Shown: piece after piece, positions 25,432 to 37,400 of the stretch | Position numbering within the stretch: position 1 is the first letter of the stretch | Layout of the letters: every line of letters begins with the position of its first letter | Source of the DNA: Planoprotostelium fungivorum | Taxonomy: Eukaryota > Evosea > Variosea > Cavosteliida > Cavosteliaceae | Direction of reading: 5' to 3' | NCBI GenBank assembly: GCA_003024175.1 | Contig: MDYQ01000165.1 | Coordinates: 1 to 64,000, forward strand | Length of the DNA: 64,000 nucleotides | Position numbers and translations under genes: made by a program | The notes under the pieces: generated by a model | What the model was told of the DNA's origin: nothing | The model's input: only the letters and a program-made list of their open reading frames with translations | The model's database searches: none

Positions 25432-26162
25432 ATGGACCGTAATCCCTTCAGAGACGCTAATGATTGGGGAGAGGACTCAGACGACCTTCTACTGTCTGAC
25501 GAGACATCGAGGTCCAGAAGAGTGCGGATGAATAATCGATGTTTTCGAGACTGATGGAAGTAGACGGAGATACAGTATGAAGGGTTCAAGATGGGAAGAT
25601 GGGAGATCATTAGAACTTTCGCATTCGTAACGGGTGTTTTATGCATAGTCGGTTCTCTAGCATTCGATTGGACTAGCGAGGATAACAAGAACCAATTGCA
25701 CATCACCCAACCAGCTCTTTCTATCAATTGCTGTAATAAGGTACGCACTTTTCGTACGAAGAACATGACCAATAGGAATACAGTCTACGGCCCCTCTCTT
25801 CATGGTCAGTGTATTCTTTGCAATGGTCCTTCTCATTTGTGACGTCGCATCCAATTTTTTTGTACAGAAACGGTGAGCAGTTGATAAATAGTCACACTGA
25901 ACGAGATTAGATGGATGGCAGGTTTCCGCGTGGGAGTATCACTTTTGATATGTATTTTCCTCATCGGTGAGCCCCTCTTCCCCTCCAGCTCATGTTGACC
26001 ATCACAGGTGGTACCATCTCTTGGCATGCGGTCTACAAAGAGAACAAATGGTACATGGGCTACTTCTCTGCCATCGCCTCTTGTGCTTGGTGGTCTTTCA
26101 TCACCTGTGGGCTCCTCGTGGCCCTCAGAAGAGACAATCGCTTCCGCATCATCAAAGTGTAA
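25432..26162 (+). CDS. four-pass membrane protein (tetraspan/claudin-like)
   Basis: Small membrane protein in about five exons, beginning MDRNPFRDANDW with an acidic N-terminal tail. Splicing at about 25531-25565, 25741-25787, 25868-25911 and 25973-26008 restores one frame. That frame has four hydrophobic helices: TFAFVTGVLCIVGSLAF, FMVSVFFAMVLLICDV, FRVGVSLLICIFLIGG and SAIASCAWWSFITCGLLVAL. The order resembles claudin/PMP22 or fungal Sur7-like tetraspans, but no diagnostic motif is clear. The first splice uses a weak donor (gttttc), so that junction is the least sure. The stop at 26160 lies 43 bases from the end of the converging histidine kinase gene. The function is unknown. Confidence 0.65.
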
Positions 26163-26204
26163 TTGTACATATTTAAAGTAGATTTTTAACTCTGTACATC
26201 TCTT

Positions 26205-29200
26205 CTATTCGATCATTCGCGCCAGCCTGGGTGTGTTCTCTATGGCATCAAAGATGTCGTTCTTCTGGAAAGGTTTCGTGATGTAGACGTTCATGCCGAT
26301 CGCTTTGGCCGTCTGCATGTGCGTCTCTCTCGCGTTGGCAGACACTCCGATGATGAGTGTGGGATCACATTTCTGTTGCTGTTCGAACTCTCTGATCTTC
26401 TTCGTCGCTTCCACTCCATTCATGATGGGCATCTGTTTCATCATCAGATCACCATCGATTGTATGACTCTCCACTCACCTCAAAGTCCATGAGAATGGCA
26501 TAGAAAGACCTCCCCGAAGCATAAACACTGCGAGCCTGCCCTCGTCAGCTCCCCTGCATCCTCCCTCTCACCTTATCGAATGCCTCTTGACCATTATCCG
26601 CCAATTCCGTCGAATAACCTTGTGATTCTAAGATCTTCTTCAACAACTTTTGGTTGATCATGTTATCTTCCACGATGAGGATCTTCTTCGTCACGTTCGA
26701 TCTCTTGGCTGGCCTCTCTTCGATTTCATTACGCTGGGGTGATGAAGAAGAGGAAGAGGTCTGCAGTTGGTTGGCGAAGGAAGGTCTCTTCCTCTTTGTG
26801 CTCTCGAAGGGTGGCACGCGGCACGTCACGTTGAAGAAGCAGCTGGAGCCCACACCTGACATCGATTTAGATCTACGGTGATCATGTGATGCAAGACAAG
26901 AACGTGTCTCTCTTAGAGGATGATGGATGATGGATGTCGCATGTGATAAAGATTGTATCTCACCCTTCTGGCTGGTGATGCCTATGGTACCACCCATCAT
27001 CTCGATGATCTCTTTCGTGATCTTCAAGCCCAAGCCAGAACCTCCATACTTTGAAAAGATGGTCGAGTTGGCCTGAGAGAAAGGTTGGAAGAGCTTCGAC
27101 ATCTCTTGTTCTGTCATGCCGATGCCCGTGTCTTTCACCGTGAAGATCAACTTGACTTGATCTGCCTCCATCATCTCGTGGTGACAGCTGACCGTCAAGC
27201 CTCCCTTGTGCATGAACTTGACCGAGTTCGATATGATGTTGATCAATGCTTGACTCAGCCTGACGAAGCATCAGAATAGATGAAATGAATTTCATCACCT
27301 CTGTGGGTCTCCGATGGCCTGTAACTCTGGGTCTGATATCTCAGGTGTGTAAGTCAATCCTCTCTCCATCAACTTCGCCTTGTACATCAATCCGACCTAC
27401 ATCAAGTCAACTCTCTTCTTCCATCGATTCAACACCTTATCGATGATGTCGGCGGGCTTGAATACGACATCTTGCAACTTGATGCCCTTCTTCTCGATCA
27501 TGGAGGCCGTCAGGACCGTATCGACGATGTCTTTCAGATGATCTGATGATACCGAGATGGCATCCAGCATCTCCCCCAACTCATCCACTTTGTGCAATAT
27601 CTTCTCTTGCGCTTCATCATCGATGCGATTGAGAGTGAGATACTCTCTCAGATGTGACACCTACATCCGATCAGTTTGATTTCTTGTCCTCAGCTCACTT
27701 GATCGGACATCAATTGCTTGCTACCGTAGATACCATTCCTGATCTCATCAATATATCTCGATGCATTCATCTCACAGTGGATTTCTCAGCTCGTGACACA
27801 AGACATCGATGAACTCTTCGAGTCCCTTCTTCACCACGGCTAACTCTGTGGCCAATGCACGATGTCTGTATCGATTAGAAGGTGAAAGGTAATTCGATTT
27901 ACCTCTTTTCGGATTCGAGAAGGTGAGAGAACTTGGCGTTATCTAAATGCATGGCCATCTGTACAGCTATGATGCCCACGACCTATCATTCATTAAAGTT
28001 CATCCTTAACTCTTTCACTCACCTTTGCCCTCTGATCGTTGAACGCATTGTTGATGAGATTGTTATCTAGATAGATGACACCTTTAAATCGATTGTTATT
28101 GATGATGGGCATGCACAATATGGACTTCGTGTCGTTATTCTGCAGCCACTGACTCGACTCGAACGATTGAGCTCCTGCGGACGATCAGTCACCTCTTCAT
28201 CTTCTCTCTCACCTTTTCGATCTCCTATGATGACCGTCTCTTTCGTCCGGGCGACATAGTTGATGATGTTGTGAGGATAATTGCTCATGCTGTGAAGTGA
28301 TACGGCCCTGAGAGAGTCCACGTTCATCCTCTCGATGTCACCTTCCGCAACGACAAGTAGATCTCCGTTGTTCTCTTGGAGTAGAAAGATTCCTCTCTGT
28401 GCGGCCGCGTTCTCGATCAATAGTCTCATCGTCGTATCGAGCAGCTTCTCCAGGGACATATCGGCAGACGTTGATTCGGAGATCTTGATCATGATCTGCA
28501 CCATAGATCAGGACCGATCGTAAAGTCGAAATCCATCATTACAGATGGGATCTGAACGTACCTGCATGTCGATGGTAGAATCTAAATCGTAAGCCTTATC
28601 TCTCGCCATCGGCGGTGGTGTCTGCATCGGCTTATTCTTATCGATCCCCAACGACAGCTTCAGAACATCAGACGATCCACTCGATTGGACGACGGGTGAT
28701 CTCCTCGTCTTGCTCTGCGCGATGATGCTCGAATGATTCCCCTTGGAAGAATTCATCTTCAATTCGAAGCCTGTGGATAATACGGAGATGTATCCAGGAT
28801 AGTCTTCGGTCATCTGAGCCAATTTGGCGGACGAGCCCCATTCACGGTAGAGACGGAACGATTCTTCCAAGTGGTTCTTGGCGTAGTCCTTCTGTCCCAG
28901 CGTGATCCACAGTTGTCCGAGTAATTCTGAGCTGAGGGCTTCGTATTGGAGGAAGCCGTACGAAGATGCGGAGGCTTTCGCTTCTTTGTAGTAGAGGATG
29001 GCTTCGAGTGATTTTCCTTCTCACGTTCATTTTCTCACGCGATGCATTATCTTCTCACCTTCACTCCTTGCCATTTCGGCGCGTAAGAGGCACAGTTTGT
29101 GGGCGTTGTTAGATGGACACGTCTGAGATATCTTCTCGAATATTTCAACGTACTCCTTCTGTCGATTCAGATAAAAGTCTGCTCGTTCTTCTGAAATGAC

Positions 29201-32200
29201 TGTTTCTCTTCAATAAGACGATTTACGATAAGTCTCACCTTCAAAGTATCTCGCTTGTTTTGCTCTGAGGATGATCATTGCGGCGCAGAAGAAGAATTCC
29301 ACTTCAGAATAGAAACCAGTCACTCCATCCAGGTTCTCGAACGCCTTGTCTAATAGCTCGAACACGTCATTATATTCTCGATTGTTCCTCCACATTTGTG
29401 TCTGATGCACGTGAGTTCTCATTCGATGAAATTGATACGAAGATGTGATGTTGTAATATTCGATCAAGTGAATCATTTCACCTGCAATTGACCGACATAG
29501 ATGGCTCCCTTATTCATCTTCAGATGCTCCTTCTCCAGCGACAGAAGTTGATCCGTGGGCATCGAATCATCTCGAATGTGATACCTCAGTGGAATGGTCA
29601 TACCCATACCGTAATACCAAATGACACGGCTGTGTCTCTCCAAGAAAGGTATGACTCTACGGTAGATGTCCATCGCCTCATCTAAATTCGACCCTCTCAA
29701 GTATCTGTGAGTGACCATGTGGTGGGACAGGTAACAAGCGTACGGTACGTTTCCGACTTCGAGTGCTGAGTTGAAGCCCTTGTCCAATAGGGGAAAAGCG
29801 TCGCTGAGTCTGCGAACGAGCTGGTTCGTCCCAACACCGAATGGGAAATAACACCTGCAGCGTAGCTCTTCGTTGGGATGAGACTCTAACACGTGACAAC
29901 CCAAAACTGCCACTTCGAATGCGAATTGAGGTTCGGTTTCGTATTCCATCGCAGAGAAGGCCCAATTGCAGAAGGCAGCCGAGCTGTACCTTACAATTAT
30001 TCAGCAAGGATGTACACTCTTTGATATCATAGAATTGAGCTGGAGAGAGAATGAGGCGTAAGATAGACTTACTTGCACAGACCGTGACGCAGAGTCCAAT
30101 TGAAAGCCATGGCAGAGACGATGGCTAGGTATTCTTTCACGCCGGTGATGTAACCTGCAGCCCAGGCCGAGATGAGAAAGTACAAGACGGTTTCCTGTCC
30201 CTTCTCGGTCATATCCTTCAGCTTGTACAGCTCTGAACACTATTTCGAGTCAGTACGAAGATTATACATGCATGGTGACTCACCGTTCTACCGGCTAATA
30301 TCGTCTCTGTCTCTTCGGTTAAGCTCTTGAGTCTCTCTATTCTCTGCTGTTCGAGTGTTATTCACTCGTGTGAAATAAAACGAATCGGACTCACTTGACT
30401 GGAGATCGTGCGGGACGGTAGATGAACGTCGTACATCTTCAGACATTCAGCGATGCTGTCGAGGGCATCGTTGTACTTCTGATCCAACTCCAACTGTGAT
30501 CTCAGTATGGCGTAAATTGATGCCTTGTCCTCCCGATTCTTACAGTTGGACATGATGACTGGGTACAACTGTTTCGCTCTCTCTCCCTCTCCCCTCAAAT
30601 ATTCTGCCTCTACCAGAATCTGACCCGTTTCAATTTGAATCGATATCCTCTGTGTCACCTTATAAATAGACAGCATCAGCTCATAGTGAGTCGTCCATGA
30701 ATCTCTCGGCATCATGGATGAAGCGATGGATATGTATTCGTAAGCCGGTTGTATGGCGTTCGAATGCTTCGCTCGCTCGGCCGTCTTCACCCACAGATGA
30801 GCCAACTGCAACTTTTCTTCTTCGTCTTGAATGAGATCCTTCGCGATGCCAAAGTGGGCCATGATATCAAAGAGCCTCTCGTCTAATTGTTCGGAGGGAA
30901 CGATCTGCAGGAAGATGTGAGGGAGAGAAGAGTCTGCGTTCTCACCTTCAACAGAGCCCGGCCGATCTTGAGATGGATCTTGGGACGATCTTCCAAGGCC
31001 GTCAATTCGTAGGAGGCTTGTTGGACTTTGTCGTGTGAGAATTGGAATCTGGCGTCAGCGGCGTTGCGACGTAGTATGGGATTGGAGAAGGCCATGGAGC
31101 CTTCGTCCCCAAACATGAGAATCAACTCGTCTGTTCTATCCTTCAGTCTCATTCCATCTCATTCAATATGGAATGAAAAACGTCTTCTGATGCATGTGTT
31201 GACGACAGAGAGATGTACGTGTGATCGTACGGTTGAGAGATCATGCGAGGGGTGTATACCTTTGATGGCGGGCCACAGGTAATCGGCAGCCAGATCGATG
31301 GAACAATCGGCCAGAGCCGATAGTGTCATCATGTCGAATCGGTTACCGATGGCAGCCGCCAACGACAAGATGTCCCTCGTGTTCTGCTGCAACTTGTACA
31401 ACCTCTCTGTCATCAATTGCAGCACGTCATCGTTGATGCTCTTCAGATTTTGGAATGACTCCCAGACCCATTTACCTGCGGAGCTGAAGGATGAATGAGC
31501 TCTCCACACTAGTGTTCACTTTTCACCTGTCGAATCTGATGTGGTCGTTGTCCACGAGATTATTCAAGAAGGCATTGATGAAAAATGGATTTCCTTGTGT
31601 TTTCACGGACACCATCTGGGATAGCTCGATCACCTGACATCCATCAACGATGTGATGTACGATGCGTTCGAATCTCACGTCTGATGAGGACCTCTGGAAG
31701 GAATCGGCGATCAATTGCGTGATGTGTTGATGAGTTAGCCCGGTCAATCGAATCTCTGTGATCTCCCTGCAGCTCTCGATGGCTTTCAAGGTGATGATGA
31801 GAGGTGACGATTCGTTCACTTCGTTATCTCGATAGGCTCCTGTTCTCTCATCAATCTCGCGTGATGTAGAGTGTCATCACCGATCATCATGAGATGAGAT
31901 ATGTCATCGTTCGTCATCAATTCTTGGAAGAGGGATAAGGTGGGGATATCTGCCCATTGTAGATCGTCCAAGAAGATGACGAGAGGGTGCTCGGGTCTGG
32001 CAAACACCTGCATCACATCAACGATGGGATCATCAATGATGCGATCATCTCGATGCGTACCTTGATGAACTCTTTGAAGACGGCCTTGAATCGATTCTGG
32101 TTCTCTGATGGACCCAATGGAATGAGAGGTTGTTGTGGGCCGATGATGAGCTCCACCTTCCCTGTGTCATTCATCGTAAAAGCACATCGATGATGTCTTC

Positions 32201-33846
32201 ACTACGAATTGATCGATCACCTCAGGTATAACATCGATGACCAATTGACCTTTTCCACTGAGACCTTTCAGCAGTGTGTCCTTCCAGTATTGAATGACTT
32301 CCACGTTCTCCGTCAGTAACTTCCTCAGTAATTGTTGAAAAGCCTTCACTCTCAGTCTCATTTTCACTCTATTCTCTCACCTGACACACGCACGAATAAG
32401 GAATATTCTTTGCGTATTGATCGATCTTTCCAGAGATGAGATGACCTCCGCTCTTCGTGAGAGGTTTGTGTAATTCGTTGATGAGTGAAGTCTTGCCGAT
32501 ACCACTGAAACCCGACACGATGGCAAGGCGGTTGTGTTCCTGCCTCAAGTCAACGGTTCATCCTCGGAGGAGATCTTAAAATAGATCTAACCTTATTGGT
32601 GGCGACGCTTTCGAAGACATCCAAGAGGGCCTTCATCTCATTTTCTCTTCCGTACAGCTTCTGGGACAGCTGAAAACGGCTCCTGACGTCGCAACTTCCG
32701 ATCTGGAATTCCCTCGGAATCCCCTCGGTGATATCGGCGAGACACCTCTCCAAATCCGATCGAAGTCCGAAGGCTGATTGGTAACGATCGTCGGCATTTT
32801 TGGACAAGAGTTTCATGATAATGTTCGACAGTGTCTTCGGTACCTTCTCCACCGTCAGCTCTTCTCTTCTATATTCTCACCTGAGCGTTCTTGTTGCATG
32901 GAGGATCGGCATTCTTTGCGATGAGGGAGTAGATGAGCTTGGATGGTTCGTCAGATTGGAAGGGATTGACACCCGTGCAGAGTCTGTACATGACCACACC
33001 GATCGTGTAATAATCCGTACGAAAATCGACGTCCTACAATTGTGAGAGAGTTTTGACGATGAAGTGATGGATCATCATCTTGTGCGACGATGGAGGCAGA
33101 GATGCGATCGTGACACACCTTGTTCATTCTTCCCGTCTGTTCGGGGGAGATGTATTCTAGATATCTGAGAAACTGTCGTGGATTGATCACCACTTGATTC
33201 TGTTTCTGGAGGAGGGAAGAATAACTGAGGTCGCACAACTTGACGAGGTTGGCGCTGCGGTTGACCAAGATGTGTTCGGGGCAGACTAATTGATGGACAT
33301 AACCCTTCTGATGCATCTGATATGGTGAGTCGAATCATATCCCCACGGAGCGGTTACCTGTCTAACACACTCCACGATGGACACCGACAATCGTATGGTT
33401 TCGATCATACTGTACTCCTCATTCTTTTCCAATAGAGCGGCGAGAGATTGCGCACCAAAGTCCTCTGATATGAGCGAGGGTATACTGGTCGACTTGTCCA
33501 TCGCATGATAAGTTAAGACACCGGGGAGATCTCGTAATTGTGCGCCGATTTCGATCTCTCTTTCGTACTTCATCAACATCTTTTCTGAAGATCCTGTGGC
33601 TGTTTTGACGATTACAGAACCCGGCAATGCTTTGCTGATGGAATGACATCAGAATTACGAACATAGCAGGATCATATTTCGTCATATATACCTGAATGCT
33701 CTCTGTATGATGCTCGTGCTAGTCTGGTATATCGTCGTTCCAGACTCGCAATCGAATGCGAATGCATCGGCTGCGAAGCAGTTCAATGCGAGGCATCCTA
33801 TTCAGACCTTACCTGGAAACCTTATCGTGGCATCAGTTTCGTCCAT
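26205..33846 (-). CDS. giant hybrid histidine kinase (pseudokinase-AAA-GAF-HK-receiver)
   Basis: Very large two-component sensor of roughly 2,000 residues. The start at 33846 (MDETDATIRFP) is joined by a 42-nt intron to ADAFAFDCESG. The N-terminus is a degenerate protein kinase domain: VKTATG, then YVHQLVCPEHIL in place of HRD and LCDLS in place of DFG. It still has YISPEQTGRMN. Next is an AAA-type ATPase with Walker A GFSGIGKTSL (near 32500) and Walker B VIFLDDLQWAD (near 31960). A long helical region follows, then a GAF domain (at about 28500-28030) with RGIFLLQENNGDLLVVAEG. The histidine kinase has H-box IDVLCHELRNPL (near 27800), N-box NIISNSVKFM, and DTGIGM with GGSGLGLKI. The C-terminal receiver has ILIVEDN, phospho-acceptor Asp in ILMDFEMPIMNG, VSANA and the conserved Lys in TKPF. 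The same order is known from fungal group X histidine kinases. Autophosphorylation and phosphorelay residues are intact. Confidence 0.9.
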
Positions 33847-34213
33847 TACACCCTCATGCGTTCGAGAGATTTCGGGCTTGCGATGATTATGAAACGGGCG
33901 TAAAATTTTCTCCTTTATATTTGACTATACCAGTTCTACAGGGACTCCCTTCAGGGAACCTAGACACAGCTGATGATGCAGCTGGTGAGGGGGAATAACG
34001 ACATAATTGTTGAGACCACACGGCCGTTCCTTTCACGCACAGTGACTCGGTTTCAAGTTGAAAAATTCTGACAGGAGATAAGTCTCTCACACAGTTTCTC
34101 GCTCGATCACCCAGAGTCTGTTCACGCAGGAGAACCAGGTAGCACCTCCGCCCCCATGTCGGGCCATTCTCACATTCACTTGCTCAGATTTTCAACTTTC
34201 ACGCTCTACCCGC
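33847..34213. other. intergenic region, histidine kinase promoter
   Basis: This is the upstream side of the histidine kinase gene. No recognisable protein is encoded. A minus-strand frame through 33887-34090 has random-looking content and would overlap the promoter. Confidence 0.45.
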
Positions 34214-34411
34214 ATGGATGAATCGATGGAGGCGGCCAGATCGAACCACCGCGATACCGTCTTTCTGCTCGTGAAGGATCTGGATGCCGATAAACTGACC
34301 GTGATGACGTTAATGGAAGGATATTCGATCAGAACCTCTCTTCATATAAATGGTAGCGACCATCTTCACCTACTCCTGAACAGACTTAGAATGATGAATT
34401 CTGAGACATAA
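34214..34411 (+). CDS. small ORF of 65 codons, uncertain
   Basis: A single open frame with ATG runs from MDESMEAARSNHRDTV to a TAA at 34409. The product is short, charged, with one hydrophobic patch (TVFLLVKDLDADKLTV). It has no recognised domain. It sits in the gap between the histidine kinase promoter and the 3' end of receptor kinase 2. It could be a small gene or chance; nothing but its openness and its ATG supports it. Confidence 0.25.
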   Translation: MDESMEAARSNHRDTVFLLVKDLDADKLTVMTLMEGYSIRTSLHINGSDHLHLLLNRLRMMNSET

Positions 34412-34438
34412 ATCACAAGGCTAAAAGAGCTGCTTCTT

Positions 34439-37400
34439 TCATCTCTCATCAACTCCTTTATTTTTCAAGATGACAGCGTCACGATTGATAGTTATCTGCA
34501 TCATCATTGTACACTGTTCCACGTCAGCTTGTATGAAGAGCGACTCCATACCCCCAGCATCAGGTCCCATCGTCCCGTGGATCTCTTCTGGCGTCAACAT
34601 CTCGTACAGAGAAGTCATTGAAGAGTGAATGTCGATGAATCTAGGTCTCTTCTCTGCTTCGTACATCCAACACCTGTACTTATCAACTCCCTACATCACA
34701 GGAGACTCACTTTGAGAAGATGGCAAATAGCTCTTCCGGGCACCTCATCATCTTTCAGTGTCATTTCATGAACTTTCTCTTCACCTGTGAGGTCTTCCTA
34801 ATGTTCTCTTCTCTTCTACAACGTGCCGGATGACGTCCTGATTCGTACCTAATTCCCAGTACGGAACTGTACTCGTCAGTCTACAACGTACCTGATGAGA
34901 TTTGCCACTCACCCAGGCCGAACGAGAAGATCTCCCTGATAAGAGGTCAGTTGTGTCAAAGGGAAGCACGACATATCACCAGGCTAAAACACCGAAACTC
35001 CAGACATCACTCTCGTAGCTCGTCTTTCTCTGTTGGATGGCCTCAGGGGCAGACCACCTGTCCGAGATGAAATTGAATCGAAATTTCGATCGAATGTCAC
35101 CTGTAGGGTAGAAGATCTGACTTTGCCTCGTATTCACTCTGGATGCGGCTCATACCAAAGTCCGAAATCTGGAGAAATAAGATGAAACCATATACCAAAC
35201 TTCAAGTTCATCGATTCACCTTACACCGTTTCGAACGGTCGACGAGAATGTTTCTCGCCGCCAGATCTCTGTGTACGATGCCCTTACCCTGCAGATATAA
35301 CATTCCCTTCACCACATCGAAACACATGAAGATCAAATCATTATCCGTCAGACTTCTCTGCTGCTTCCTCAGGTAACTGTGAATCGTTCAGAAGTGCGTG
35401 ACGATCCACTCGGCGTTCACTCTTTGAGAGAGCCCTCGTCCACGTATTCTAAGACCATGAGGTACTGTTCATCGTGCAGTATGACACCCAAGAAACGAAC
35501 GATGTTGGGATGATTGAGGTTCTTCAGTAGAACAATCTCCGCCTTCCATTTGCTATCGTTCGTCTTGTCCGGCTGAGAGGGTGAGTCGAGTGTGGTTATA
35601 TGGTCTCACCGATACTCCCTTCAGGGCTACGGTCGTTGCGTCCCAACTGCAAGTGTGTCAATTTATGCCTGAACGAATCGTTCATGATGAATCGCGAGTA
35701 CTCACGTTCCCCGGTAGACTTTTCCGAAATTTCCACTATCGATGACTCCTTTCACCTGTACAAGATCAGATGTCTGTTTCTTAACGATGAGATCGATTGA
35801 AATAGACGATCTCTAGTTTCAACACTCACGACAACGTTTCTGAGGAGGAGAGGATACAGATCATCCGATGTTTCAGCTTCCACTTGGTGATATCGCTCGA
35901 GAGCTCTCTTCTTGAATCTGAGGAACATGATGAAGATGAATGTGAGGAGAAGTACCGCTGCAACCACCACCGCCACGATGACGATCTTCTTCGTGATCGT
36001 ATCCTTTGGTGAATCAACGCAAGTCACTGTGGTGTCTGTTCTATGTCAGAAAACACAAGTAGAATGTGACGTCACTCTGTGATCGAGTCGTGTGGCCAGT
36101 TGGACAATCGATGAGATCCGTGATGGTGATATCACTCGTCAGTTGCGATCCGGGAGACAAGTAGATGTGATCTTTCGAGAAACTGAGAGAATGAGTCAAA
36201 TTGATGGAATAGTGTGAATCACCTGCTCTGTGTCGAATTCAATGTGCCGTTGTTCACGTAGACGGAGGCACCGAGGTAGGTGGCTGTGTTGCCCCAGAGG
36301 TGACATTCTGAGATTTGGACGTCACCGTCGGTGTATATGGCTCCACCGTTCTTGGCGGAATTATCCGCAAAATTGCTGGAGAATAGAAGGGGAATTGACA
36401 TGGCAGATCTCTTCTCTCCTTGTCTCCTCCACTTGATGTACAGAGCGCCTCCGTCTGATGCGTTGTTTGACATCATCGTACAATTATACACATCCACCGA
36501 GGTGTCCATCGCTGTGATATCTTCACATCCCGTCATCATCGATGAGCCATCATACCTTCGATGTAGATACTTCCTCCACTGTCTGCAGAGTTCGCCGAGA
36601 GAGAAACATCTCTCAGTTTGATAGAAGAGGAGACACCATTAAGATACACCGCTCCTCCATTTTGAACCGCTTCATTCCTATCGACGGTCAATCTTGTCGA
36701 CGTGCTCGCACTCACTGATTCAGATTGGACTCGGAGATGAGTAATGTCGATGCAGTCAATTCAGCAGAAATGACAGAACCATTCATCGCTGCTGAATTTC
36801 TCTCTCCAATAAGGCCGGTAAAATTCATACGACTAGATGTAGCTCGCACAGACAAGACACCTCGACTTACCTGCGAGAAGATTCACTTCGAATTGAATAT
36901 GATATCTCTCACCTGATTATCCAAGTAATGATCCGAATGGATGGTCACGTTCAATGTGCCCTGCAGATGAATGATAGCTCCCACCGTGGCCATGTTTGAA
37001 CCGAATTGATTCGAGCGACTGTAAACATCCGCGACCGCCCCCGTGATGTCTAACACGTCTCCATTTCGTGCCACGTTACGTTCCATCACGTTCTCCTCCA
37101 TCACAAGATCACCCTGACGTACATCAATACATCGATTGAATGGACATCGATATACACTCACTTGCGTCATCTTACACTTGATGACACTGCCACTGTCTGA
37201 AGCGACATTATTCGATAATTCGTTGTCCCTTAGAACAACGACATCAGCCTCAAGAACCAGCAAGGCCCCTCCGTCTTGATTCGAATAATTCTCTCTGAAT
37301 CGAGAATCTGATCCATTCAGACGAGGAAATTGAGATGATGGAATGATAAGCTCACCTCTTAATTCAGCGCGTGAGACTCTGAGAAAGACGGCACCCCCTC

